Source: Candidatus Cloacimonadota bacterium (GTDB lineage: Bacteria > Cloacimonadota > Cloacimonadia > Cloacimonadales > TCS61). From it: a stretch of 30,642 nt of DNA. The stretch lies in assembly GCA_030668345.1 (NCBI GenBank), contig DAOUUD010000001.1:1-30642 (forward strand), read 5' to 3'. Made by a program: the position numbers and the translations under genes. This document shows, in pieces, positions 7,994-15,797 of this stretch (its first letter is position 1; each line of letters starts with the position of its first letter). The notes under the pieces were generated by a model that was given only the letters and a program-made list of their open reading frames with translations, was not told where the DNA came from and ran no database searches.

Positions 7994-8989
7994 TTATAAC
8001 CTCTCAAAATATTCTTTAGTATGTTTTATAAAACCAGACGAAGCGATCCTGGAAGCCAGTTTAACAGCATTTTTTATTGCTTTGGCTCCAGATCTTCCGT
8101 GTGAAACAATAGAAATTCCATTTAATCCAACCAGCAATGCTCCACCATATTCTTCGTGATTCATTTTCCTTTTTAGATATGAATAGACTGGGTAAGAAAG
8201 CAATGTGCCAAAAACGGCGACCCAGTCTTTTTTTATTTGCTCTTTCATTATCGAAAAAATTGAATAAGCAACACCTTCGACAGTTTTAACCATAACGTTT
8301 CCAACGAAACCATCACATACCACCACATCTGCAATTCCCTTTAAAAGGTCTTTCCCTTCGATATTTCCTACAAAATTGATATCTTTAAATTCTTTTAATT
8401 TGCTATATGCAGCTTTTGTTAATTCATTACCCTTTGTCTCTTCTTCACCAATATTCAATAGTGCTACTTTCGGTTTGTCGGTTTTGAAGAAGAATTTATA
8501 ATAAAGACTTCCGAGTTTGGCAAACTGTACAAGGTTTTCTGGTGAACAGTCAACATTAGCTCCCACATCCAGGATTATTTCAGGATAAGATTGTGTGGGA
8601 AAAGAGGTAGCAATTGCGGGACGTAAGATGTTTTTTATTCTGCCATAACCCCAAAGAGATGCAGCCATAACTGCTCCTGTATTACCGGCACTCACCACAG
8701 CATCAACGGTTCCTTCTTTGTGAAGTTGAACTGCTCTTACTAAGGAAGAATCCGTTTTCTTTTTAACCACAGTAGCTGGAGCATCATTCATCGAGATTGT
8801 TTCAGATGCATGAACCACTTCTATTTTACTTTTATCATAAAAGAACTTATCCAGTTCCATTGTCAGGATGTCTGCTTTTCCGACAAGGTATATTTTGTCG
8901 CAAACATTCTCTTTAATTGCAAGAATTGCACCTTCCACTTCCGGGAAAGGTGCATTATCACTACCAAATGCATCAATTGCTATATGCAT
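7994..8989 (-). CDS. plsX: Phosphate acyltransferase
   Basis: PlsX converts acyl-ACP to acyl-phosphate, the donor for PlsY in phospholipid synthesis, and acts peripherally at the membrane. The 331-residue length and the N-terminus 'MHIAIDAFGSDNAP' are typical. Also characteristic are 'VSAGNTGAVMAASLW', 'ILDVGANVDCSPENLVQFA' and 'VVCDGFVGNVMVKT'. It lies 28 bases after rpmF, the usual neighbour, and just before fabH. Its own ribosome site is weak, so it may depend on translation of rpmF. Confidence 0.97.
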   Translation of the reverse strand: MHIAIDAFGSDNAPFPEVEGAILAIKENVCDKIYLVGKADILTMELDKFFYDKSKIEVVHASETISMNDAPATVVKKKTDSSLVRAVQLHKEGTVDAVVSAGNTGAVMAASLWGYGRIKNILRPAIATSFPTQSYPEIILDVGANVDCSPENLVQFAKLGSLYYKFFFKTDKPKVALLNIGEEETKGNELTKAAYSKLKEFKDINFVGNIEGKDLLKGIADVVVCDGFVGNVMVKTVEGVAYSIFSIMKEQIKKDWVAVFGTLLSYPVYSYLKRKMNHEEYGGALLVGLNGISIVSHGRSGAKAIKNAVKLASRIASSGFIKHTKEYFERL

Positions 8990-9017
8990 CTATATTTTCA
9001 GTGTTCAAGCTACAGGA

Positions 9018-9197
9018 TTATTCCTTAACTTCTAACACTTTTTTCCCATTATAATGACCGCAGTTTGAACATATATTATGTGGTCGGCATGGTTCGCTGC
9101 AATTTGAACAGGTGGCTACAGTTGGCATAGTAGCTTTATAATGTGTTCTCCTTTTATCCCGACGGGATTTAGATGTCTTTCTTTTAGGTACAGGCAT
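9018..9197 (-). CDS. rpmF: 50S ribosomal protein L32
   Basis: This is a 59-residue protein read directly from the minus strand. It begins 'MPVPKRKTSKSRRDKRRTHY', the classic L32 N-terminus. Two CxxC pairs (C30/C33 and C43/C46) form the zinc ribbon of the Zn-binding L32 form, and an extra C37 lies between them. The ribosome site AAAAGGAG lies shortly before ATG 9197. It heads the rpmF-plsX-fab cluster. The DUF177/YceD gene often found upstream is absent here. Confidence 0.97.
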   Translation of the reverse strand: MPVPKRKTSKSRRDKRRTHYKATMPTVATCSNCSEPCRPHNICSNCGHYNGKKVLEVKE

Positions 9198-9261
9198 CTT
9201 TTCTCCTTTTATTTAACATCTTATAAATCAAATAATTATAACCATAATTATAATTTGAATA

Positions 9262-9292
9262 ACAAAACTATTTTTACTTTTTCATGTGTCAA
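9262..9292 (-). promoter_or_regulatory. Promoter of the rpmF-plsX-fab cluster
   Basis: The minus strand has a perfect TTGACA at 9292-9287. No TATAAT lies 17 bases downstream. Instead TAGTTTTG (9269-9262 region) follows CTTG after exactly 19 bases. This matches the Bacteroidota layout of TTTG and TAnnTTTG elements. It lies about 90 bases before the rpmF start. Assignment to one sigma-factor type is inference. Confidence 0.55.
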
Positions 9293-9326
9293 GATTTTTG
9301 GATTATATCTACTTTGCAAATCCTGA

Positions 9327-10631
9327 TTAATTGATAACTTTTAAAATTATTTTCTGACCGGCTAATTTCCGAGTGGATAATGCAAAAGACTTATTGATTA
9401 ATTTTGCTACGTTCATTCCTGTTTCATAATTATTACTGTATATTTTACCAAGCTCTTTTCCTTTTTCAATTCGGTCACCGATCTTGAATGGCAGGTATGC
9501 TCCTGTACTATAATCCAGTTTCGAATCCAGTGCTTTGCGTCCAGCTCCCAGTTCTACAAGTGCATATCCGATCTTCTGTGAATCTATTGATTTTATCCAG
9601 CCGGACGATCCTGCAATAATCGGGATCTCATATTTTGATTGAGGAAGAAGAGTAGTGTCATCGCAAACTTTTGGATCACCACCCTGGGCAGATATGAATG
9701 TTCTGAAGCATTCAAGGGCTTTACCGTTTTGTAAAACTTCCTCTACCAGGAAAGCTGCTTCTTTCCTGTTTTCTGCATTTCCGGTAAGATAAAGCATTTC
9801 CACAGCCAGGGTTTTTGTAAGCTCGTGTATATCTGGCAATCGTTTACCTTTCAGGTATTCGATACATTCCTTGATCTCCAGTGCATTGCCTATATAATTT
9901 CCCAGTGGTGAATTCATATTGGAAAATACAACCGATACTCTCTGACCGAATTTTTCTCCGGTAGCAATGAGCAATTCAGCTAATTTTTGTGCATTATCCA
10001 GGTTTTTCATGAAAGCGCCGGTTCCCACTTTCAGATCTATGACCAGGTTTTGTGCTCCTTCAGCAATTTTTTTGCTCATGATGCTGGCTGTTATCAGGGG
10101 AAGGCTTTCAACAGTGCCTGTTACATCACGCAGGGCATATATCCTTTTATCAGCAGGAACAAGCTCTTCGGACTGGCAGATTATGGAAAACCCTACATCA
10201 TCAACCATTTTCTTGAATTCAACTTCAGAGAAATCTGTTCTGAAACCCGGGATGGATTCTAGTTTATCCAGTGTTCCGCCGGTGTGTCCCAAACCTCTAC
10301 CGGAGATCATCGGAATTTTGCCACCGCAGGCAGCCACGATCGGAGCCAGAACGATGCTTATCTTATCTCCAACTCCTCCGGTGGAGTGCTTATCTACCGT
10401 TGCGTAATCAGGGAACGTAATTCTTCTTCCCGATTCAATATAGATCTGCGTTAAAGTTTGAATTTCCTCGATCTTCATTCCCTTAAAGTAGATTGCCATT
10501 AAAAGAGCCGACATCTGGTATTCTGGTATCTTGTTATCCAAATAGGAACCAACGAAAAATTTCAACTCATCTTGTGTTAAACTCTCACCGGTTTTCTTTT
10601 TATTTATCAGCTCAACAGGATTGAATTCCAT
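9327..10631 (-). CDS. deoA: Thymidine / pyrimidine-nucleoside phosphorylase
   Basis: This enzyme cleaves pyrimidine (deoxy)nucleosides with phosphate to base and (deoxy)ribose-1-phosphate in nucleoside salvage. The 434-residue protein has 'VDKHSTGGVGD' at 79-89 with H82, and the family signature 'SGRGLGHTGGTLDKLE' at 110-125. R168, S183 and K187 in 'YALRDVTGTVES...SIMSKK' align with E. coli R171, S186 and K190. I chose ATG 10631 because GGAG precedes it and the N-terminus then matches the family. An upstream GTG at 10694 is not supported. Whether it acts as DeoA or as the broader Pdp cannot be decided from motifs. It follows the transglutaminase-like gene by 98 bases. Confidence 0.93.
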   Translation of the reverse strand: MEFNPVELINKKKTGESLTQDELKFFVGSYLDNKIPEYQMSALLMAIYFKGMKIEEIQTLTQIYIESGRRITFPDYATVDKHSTGGVGDKISIVLAPIVAACGGKIPMISGRGLGHTGGTLDKLESIPGFRTDFSEVEFKKMVDDVGFSIICQSEELVPADKRIYALRDVTGTVESLPLITASIMSKKIAEGAQNLVIDLKVGTGAFMKNLDNAQKLAELLIATGEKFGQRVSVVFSNMNSPLGNYIGNALEIKECIEYLKGKRLPDIHELTKTLAVEMLYLTGNAENRKEAAFLVEEVLQNGKALECFRTFISAQGGDPKVCDDTTLLPQSKYEIPIIAGSSGWIKSIDSQKIGYALVELGAGRKALDSKLDYSTGAYLPFKIGDRIEKGKELGKIYSNNYETGMNVAKLINKSFALSTRKLAGQKIILKVIN

Positions 10632-10667
10632 GCTTTCTCCATTTCTGAAATAATCTACAAATAAATA

Positions 10668-10693
10668 TGTTCCCAAGCTTGATGCCGGGAACA
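10668..10693 (-). repeat. Inverted repeat upstream of deoA
   Basis: A 7-bp perfect inverted repeat TGTTCCC (10668-10674) and GGGAACA (10687-10693) with a 12-base loop lies in the 98-base gap before deoA. No T-run follows on the minus strand, so it does not look like an intrinsic terminator. It could be an operator or an mRNA stem. Nothing in the sequence decides between these. Confidence 0.4.
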
Positions 10694-10729
10694 CATTCTA
10701 AATTATCGTCTTGTAAATTTATTTTCTTC

Positions 10730-12298
10730 TTACCACCAGCGTTGTTTATTATTATCATAGATAAAGATACGTTCTTCCTCTTTGGAACCTTCTTTTACCA
10801 GCCAGAGCAAGTGTTTTTTGGGAACATTTTTATAGATAAATGGTTCTGATGTAGCGGTTTGTTTTCCCAGAGATTTCCATTCGTCATCCCAATAGAATAA
10901 CTCATAAACTTCACCTTCATCCAGGAAAACTACTTTCTTAAATTCTGTTGCCTTATCAAAGATCTTTTTAGTTACCGAGACCAGTTCTGTTTCTTCATAA
11001 TTTCCATCACCTTCCAGGAAACGGAGATCACCATTTTTCATAAGAATAAAAGGCTTGCCGGCAGGTTCTAATTCTTTGTGTACATAGAACATGGGAAGGT
11101 AAACGATGTTTACTCCCATATCTGTAAAAGTGACTTTCCCATTTTGGATCTCAGACCAGTGGATCGCTTTCCATTTTCCTGAATTAAATACACAGAGATA
11201 GGCAAAATTTGTACTGTCGGGGATTTCATAATCCAGCGTAAAAGTAACATCGTGGACATTTGTGTAGTCAGGAGTTACATCCATATAGCTTTTTCCAGCT
11301 AACCAGGCAGGAGCCTTTTCACCTTCCTGTAGTTTGAAAACCAGGTTATTTTTTTGTTCAGAGAACATTTTTCGATATGCTTTAGCAAGGCGATGACCCA
11401 ACGAATAATCACCAGGATTAGCTTCACTGCCCATGAATGGAATGATCTTCCCATCCGGCAGAACAATAGAGTTCCAGGCGTGATTGTTACCGGTATCTGC
11501 CCAGTGAGGAGTATAGTCGCTGGTTACAGGAATTCCGTTAGCACGCATGGCATAGATAGTGATATTCGTCATATCTTCACAGCGACCGATCTTGTTCTTC
11601 AGCATTTCAAAAAGCCCCTGATCTGTTGGATTCAGATAAAATAGCGGATCGAATTTAAACCAATCTTTCAGATTTGTATTAATAAGCCGGGCTGCTTCGA
11701 TGGGATCATCCGGGTTTTCCATCTGTTTTTCTATGTCTTTGAAATCTTCCAGGAAATAACCCCGCCAGGACCGCCAGGATTCAATAGGTTCATTGCTCCC
11801 GCGATAGGGAAGAATATATTCTTTAAAAACATCATAAGAATAATTTTGTGCCCAGGGTTTTTCACGCCAGGCTTCAAATGCCAATTCAATATTATCGATA
11901 AGGAAATCGGCTGAGATGGTGTTGATATCCTTCTTTCTTTCTTTAACAGCCCAATTCAGTTCACCATGTTCAACTTCAAGCTCGTTCATGGCAGATTCTG
12001 CTTCGTCATAGTTTTTATGATCGAGAACATTCCAGGGAATTTCAACTTTGTTTGAATCGTAAAGTGCCATTTCAACGAAAGAGTGATCGCTCATATTATT
12101 TAAAAGATAATACAGGGCATCAAGTTGCAGAGAATCACCTTTTGAATGAAAATATCTGATTGCAATTTTGAGTTGTTTTTTATTTTTTCTGGCCTCTTTC
12201 AGATTACTTTTTATCTCATCAGGATATTTGATAGCAGAACAGGAAGCCAGCATAATAACAGTTATAATCAGAAGCAGATATTTTTTAATTCTTCTCAT
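10730..12298 (-). CDS. Transglutaminase-like lipoprotein
   Basis: The 522-residue protein starts with a lipoprotein signal peptide: KK, a hydrophobic stretch, then the lipobox 'LASC' with C20 as the lipidation site. It is therefore a membrane-anchored envelope protein. A transglutaminase/protease-like core carries the Cys-His-Asp triad: C240 in 'GRCEDMTNITIYAMRANGIP', H273 in 'NNHAWN' and D282 in 'LPDGK'. The C-terminal 220 residues are rich in aromatic and beta-forming residues and resemble carbohydrate-binding or Ig-like modules. Similar lipoproteins are common in Bacteroidota and usually lack a known substrate. It overlaps aroDE by 4 bases (ATGA), so it is co-transcribed with aromatic biosynthesis genes despite no obvious metabolic link. 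Confidence 0.9.
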   Translation of the reverse strand: MRRIKKYLLLIITVIMLASCSAIKYPDEIKSNLKEARKNKKQLKIAIRYFHSKGDSLQLDALYYLLNNMSDHSFVEMALYDSNKVEIPWNVLDHKNYDEAESAMNELEVEHGELNWAVKERKKDINTISADFLIDNIELAFEAWREKPWAQNYSYDVFKEYILPYRGSNEPIESWRSWRGYFLEDFKDIEKQMENPDDPIEAARLINTNLKDWFKFDPLFYLNPTDQGLFEMLKNKIGRCEDMTNITIYAMRANGIPVTSDYTPHWADTGNNHAWNSIVLPDGKIIPFMGSEANPGDYSLGHRLAKAYRKMFSEQKNNLVFKLQEGEKAPAWLAGKSYMDVTPDYTNVHDVTFTLDYEIPDSTNFAYLCVFNSGKWKAIHWSEIQNGKVTFTDMGVNIVYLPMFYVHKELEPAGKPFILMKNGDLRFLEGDGNYEETELVSVTKKIFDKATEFKKVVFLDEGEVYELFYWDDEWKSLGKQTATSEPFIYKNVPKKHLLWLVKEGSKEEERIFIYDNNKQRWW

Positions 12299-13683
12299 TT
12301 TTTACCTCCCAGATAATTCAATTCGTTCAGGAACTTTTTCAGTTGTGAATCAGCCTGCCATTTCCAGAACGTTTTACCATCCACAAAATCAATTTCATTT
12401 TCAATACACTGTTTTATTAGTATAGTATTTTTTTCTTTATAGGGCAAATCAATTATTTTCTCCGGTAATTTAATTCTCAATTTAACCAGAACATCTTCAT
12501 TATTCGTTCCTAAAGGTGTACAATTAATTAAAACCACAAATTCAAGATTATCAATTTCACTTATTGAAATAAATTCTCTGGAATATTTTACGGCCAATTC
12601 CATGCCTTTGTGTTCATTCCTGGAAGTAATGAAAATATTGTAACCGGATAAAGCAATTAAAGCGCTTTCGGTAGTAGCTCCGGCTCCAAAAATCAGGATC
12701 TTGTTTTCAGGTTTTATGTTTAAATAGTGCATACATTTCAAAAATGCTTCGATGTCTGAATTAAATATTTTCTTACTTCTTGGCAGGAATAGATTTATTG
12801 GGTGATTAATTAAATCTTGTGGATCGAACAATTTTGTTATTTCTTTTTTAAAAGGCATTGTTACTGAAAAGCCAAAAAACCTGTTTTTGAAATCCGTGCT
12901 ATTGAACCAATTCATAAAATCGGAAAGATCATCAGTAAAAAATGGCAGGTAAATAGCATTAAGTTTTCTTTTTTTGAATGTAGTATTATAAAATTCCAAT
13001 CCAAGCGATTGCCATACCTGTTCGCCACCAACGATCCCTCCTAAAGCAGTTTTGTCACTGATGTCTTTCAGTTTCAGGATGGCAGCTTCTTCTTCAGTTA
13101 ATTGACCATCGGCTGTGGTGTATTGTGTCAATCCTATAAATGTGCTGTCTGCTCCTAAATGTTTGTGTAAGATTCTCCCGATTTTTCCCAACTTTCCCAG
13201 GGCAGCAAAAATAACCGGTTTATTTGATTTCCTGATTATTTTTTCTATGAAGTTAAGGTCGATGTAATTGGAAATATTAACAACAATTTTTAAATATTTT
13301 GCAGCTTTTGAATTTGAAATTTCAACTACTTTTTCTAACTTCTGAATGTCTGGTATTTCCGAAAAATCATGATATGAGAGTATCAGGTTTTGGGCGGGAA
13401 TATCCACATTGTGATATTGTGAAAGTTCATAATCGACCAGGCAATCGAATTTATTTATCACTTTCCTGTAGAATTCAGTTTTCTCTTTGCGGGGTATTTG
13501 TTTTACTCCACCTTCCGAAACATCCCGGACAGTAATTATAGTTTTTGAATTGATATATTTTTCCGGTAATTTTTTATATTCGGAATTATAATCGAGCCGG
13601 TATTCGATCCATTCCAGTCCGGTTCTTTTTACATGATCTTCCAGGAAAGCATTATTTAAGTAGGGAATAGATAATATCAGCAT
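12295..13683 (-). CDS. aroDE: Fused type I 3-dehydroquinate dehydratase / shikimate dehydrogenase
   Basis: Two shikimate-pathway enzymes lie in one 462-residue chain. Residues 1-215 are type I dehydroquinase: 'EYRLD' at 27-31, catalytic H105 in 'SYHDF', Schiff-base lysine K132 in 'LKIVV' and R170. Residues about 216-462 are shikimate dehydrogenase: K279 in 'SVTMPFKKE', D310 in 'FNSDIEAF' and the NADP loop 'FGAGATTES' at 332-340. The usual shikimate-binding 'HSLSP..HN' reads 'QSLGLEFYN' (225-233), so one of the two conserved serines is glycine and the histidine is glutamine. AroD-AroE fusions are known in plants and Chlamydiae. It overlaps the upstream fusion gene by 7 bases. Confidence 0.92.
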   Translation of the reverse strand: MLILSIPYLNNAFLEDHVKRTGLEWIEYRLDYNSEYKKLPEKYINSKTIITVRDVSEGGVKQIPRKEKTEFYRKVINKFDCLVDYELSQYHNVDIPAQNLILSYHDFSEIPDIQKLEKVVEISNSKAAKYLKIVVNISNYIDLNFIEKIIRKSNKPVIFAALGKLGKIGRILHKHLGADSTFIGLTQYTTADGQLTEEEAAILKLKDISDKTALGGIVGGEQVWQSLGLEFYNTTFKKRKLNAIYLPFFTDDLSDFMNWFNSTDFKNRFFGFSVTMPFKKEITKLFDPQDLINHPINLFLPRSKKIFNSDIEAFLKCMHYLNIKPENKILIFGAGATTESALIALSGYNIFITSRNEHKGMELAVKYSREFISISEIDNLEFVVLINCTPLGTNNEDVLVKLRIKLPEKIIDLPYKEKNTILIKQCIENEIDFVDGKTFWKWQADSQLKKFLNELNYLGGKK

Positions 13684-14981
13684 TGAACTTTTTTGCTATT
13701 TTCAAGGATGATTTTCCATAGAGTTGAGACCTGTTTTTCACTAAAACCCCAGGTTCTTGCTTTTAGTTTTAGTTTTTCAAGTAATTCTTTTTCTCTGTTT
13801 TTATCTTCGATCTTCAGGTTGTTTATTTTCTTATATTCACCTATCAGTTTGGAAATTTCCTGTCTTCTAAATAGTCCAATTAAAATATCTTCATCGATCT
13901 TATCTATCGCTTCGCGGAAGTCTTTAATTTCTAAAGACGTGTTATCGATAAGTTTCTGATAGCTGATTGCATCGGCTAGAATCAGTTTGATCATTGCCTC
14001 AGCTACCGGAATAATTCTGGGAATTATGCATGTATCGTGTCTTCCTCCTGATTTGAAGATAATCTCTTTTCCTGTATGGGAAATGGTTTTTTGTTCTATA
14101 TTAATGGAAGAGGTCGGTTTAACTACAAACCTGAAAATAATATTTTGTCCCGTGCTTATCCCGCCAAGAATACCACCACTATGATTTGATATAAATCCTT
14201 CTTTTTCCATCTGGTCGTTAGCTTTGCTTCCCTGCAGGTCTGCCAGAGCAAAACCATCCCCGAATTCTATCCCTTTTACAGCTCCAATAGATAAAATGGC
14301 TTTAGCAAGATTGGCATCGAGTTTTTCAAATACAGGATCGCCCAAACCAGCTGAGATATTCTCTATTTTCACCTCTACAATTCCACCGATTGAATCCCCG
14401 GAATTTTCAATTTTTTTGAGGTATTTTACAAGTTCGTTGTAATTATTCCGGTCGGACCAGTTGAGTTCATTTTGGAATGATGTATCAATATTTGAACTTT
14501 TAAACTCACCAATTTTAACCGGATAGATTTTTATGGTTATATCTTGCAGAAGATGATCAATCATTCCGGAAGCTGCAACCCGGGCTATCGTTTCCCGCCC
14601 GGAAGCTCTTCCACCTCCCCGATAATCGTATATCTTGAATTTTTGAAATAAAGAGAAATCAGCATGTCCGGGGCGAAAGATGTTCTTTAAATTCTCATAA
14701 TCTTCAGGTTTTGCATCTTTATTGTAAACCACCATGCAGATAGGCATGCCTGTAGTCTTTCCTTCCAATACACCGGATAGAATTTGAATGCGATCTTCTT
14801 CTTTCCTGCCGGATGCAAACCTTTTATTTCCGGGTTTTCTGGCGTTCAGGGCCTTCTGGATCTTTACTAATGGAAATTTTATACCTGGCTTGATATCTTG
14901 TATAACAACACCGATAGCAATGCCATGGCTTTCCCCGAAAGTTGTAATTCCCAAATAATTATTCCAGGAATTTGATCTCAT
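13677..14981 (-). CDS. aroC: Fused chorismate synthase / AroQ chorismate mutase
   Basis: Residues 1-345 are chorismate synthase, which converts EPSP to chorismate with reduced FMN. Visible motifs are 'GESHG' at 16-20, 'FRPGHADFS' around H106, 'RGGGRASGRET' at 121-131 and 'SGGRHDTC' at 311-318. Residues about 352-434 form an AroQ-class chorismate mutase. R356, R373, K385, D393, R396, S429 and Q433 match the E. coli active-site set R11, R28, K39, D48, R51, S84 and Q88. The protein could therefore make chorismate and pass it directly to prephenate. The join shows no stop or frameshift. It is the first gene of the minus-strand unit, with AAGGA before ATG and a TTGACA box at 15036-15041. Confidence 0.94.
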   Translation of the reverse strand: MRSNSWNNYLGITTFGESHGIAIGVVIQDIKPGIKFPLVKIQKALNARKPGNKRFASGRKEEDRIQILSGVLEGKTTGMPICMVVYNKDAKPEDYENLKNIFRPGHADFSLFQKFKIYDYRGGGRASGRETIARVAASGMIDHLLQDITIKIYPVKIGEFKSSNIDTSFQNELNWSDRNNYNELVKYLKKIENSGDSIGGIVEVKIENISAGLGDPVFEKLDANLAKAILSIGAVKGIEFGDGFALADLQGSKANDQMEKEGFISNHSGGILGGISTGQNIIFRFVVKPTSSINIEQKTISHTGKEIIFKSGGRHDTCIIPRIIPVAEAMIKLILADAISYQKLIDNTSLEIKDFREAIDKIDEDILIGLFRRQEISKLIGEYKKINNLKIEDKNREKELLEKLKLKARTWGFSEKQVSTLWKIILENSKKVQC

Positions 14982-15035
14982 AATACAATTCCTTATAATA
15001 AATTTCTCAGTTGAGGTTCAATTTATTATCTCTCG

Positions 15036-15041
15036 TGTCAA
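15036..15041 (-). promoter_or_regulatory. -35 box upstream of the aro genes
   Basis: A perfect TTGACA on the minus strand lies 55 bases before the aroC start, in the 144-base divergent gap. No TATAAT-like sequence lies at normal spacing, so only the -35 element is claimed. Confidence 0.5.
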
Positions 15042-15068
15042 TCATTTTCGACTTACTTAAAAGATAAA

Positions 15069-15074
15069 TTGACA
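15069..15074 (+). promoter_or_regulatory. -35 box upstream of the exbB operon
   Basis: A perfect TTGACA lies 52 bases before the exbB start. The hexamer 17 bases downstream is TCTCAT, a poor -10 match. It stands back to back with the TTGACA of the aro genes, 27 bases apart, so the two operons may share a regulator binding between them. Confidence 0.5.
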
Positions 15075-15125
15075 ACTTAAAGCAATTTATTTCTCATCGC
15101 ATCACAAGTAGGTGAAGGAGGAGTA

Positions 15126-15797
15126 ATGAATCCTGTTTTTCTTGCGGCTACAGCAGAGATCGCTAATAAGACCAATCTGCTCTCAATTGCTGCTAAAGGT
15201 GGTTTTCTGATGATCGTGCTTTTACTCATATCTTTTTTGGGATTGATCATCATCATTGAAAGGCTTTTAAAATTCCGAAATGCACAAAAGGATGAAGAAG
15301 AATTCCGCCAGGAAATTTACGGTTACCTGAACAAACAGCAATATGAGAAAGCTATTCAGGTTTGCGAAACCCGCAAAAACAGCCCATTTGCAGTAGTTCT
15401 GGGCAAAGCGGTGGAGAGTATAGATAAAAACATATCTGAACTCAAAGAAATAATTGAAGCAGCCATAAAAAAAGAGATACATCAACTGGAAAGAAATCTG
15501 GGAACAGTAGCTACTTTTGCAGCCATCGCACCCCTTATTGGTTTTCTGGGAACGGTAACCGGTATGGTAAAGGTTTTCATGAAAATTGGTGGAACAGGCG
15601 GTGGCGTGGATATCAGCTTGCTGGCTAACGGCATCTGGGAAGCATTGATCACCACAATTGGTGGTTTAACTGTAGGTATCATCATGATCTTATTTTATAA
15701 TTACCTGGTAGGAAAACTGGAAGATCTTGCTCAACAACTGGAAGAGAATTCAAATGAATTCATTTTCAGTTTCAGGAGAATCAAGGATGAAAATTAG
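15126..15797 (+). CDS. exbB: ExbB/TolQ/MotA-family proton channel
   Basis: The 223-residue inner-membrane protein has three hydrophobic segments at about 27-46, 128-152 and 165-190, with a long cytoplasmic loop between the first and second. This is the ExbB/TolQ layout. The segment 'TVATFAAIAPLIGFLGTVTGMVKVF' region (about 127-151) is the conserved core, and 'GIWEALITTIGGLTVGI' is the third helix. With ExbD it uses the proton gradient to drive TonB. A strong GGAGGAG site precedes the ATG. The next two genes, exbD and tonB, favour ExbB over TolQ. Confidence 0.93.
   Translation: MNPVFLAATAEIANKTNLLSIAAKGGFLMIVLLLISFLGLIIIIERLLKFRNAQKDEEEFRQEIYGYLNKQQYEKAIQVCETRKNSPFAVVLGKAVESIDKNISELKEIIEAAIKKEIHQLERNLGTVATFAAIAPLIGFLGTVTGMVKVFMKIGGTGGGVDISLLANGIWEALITTIGGLTVGIIMILFYNYLVGKLEDLAQQLEENSNEFIFSFRRIKDEN

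Noticed and set aside
9238..9254. Near-repeat of ATAATTATAA units upstream of rpmF
   Set aside because: Short AT-only similarity is expected in an AT-rich spacer and no regular period is seen.
9198..9326. Possible short gene or riboswitch between deoA and rpmF
   Set aside because: The 129 bases are very AT-rich with no GC-containing stems or open frame with a ribosome site; promoter elements explain it.
9967..10407. A 146-residue plus-strand open frame opposite deoA
   Set aside because: Antisense to the conserved phosphorylase core; low-complexity Ser/Pro composition typical of shadow frames.
10668..10693. Inverted repeat before deoA as a terminator of the aro operon
   Set aside because: There is no T-run on the minus strand after the stem, so I listed it only as a repeat.
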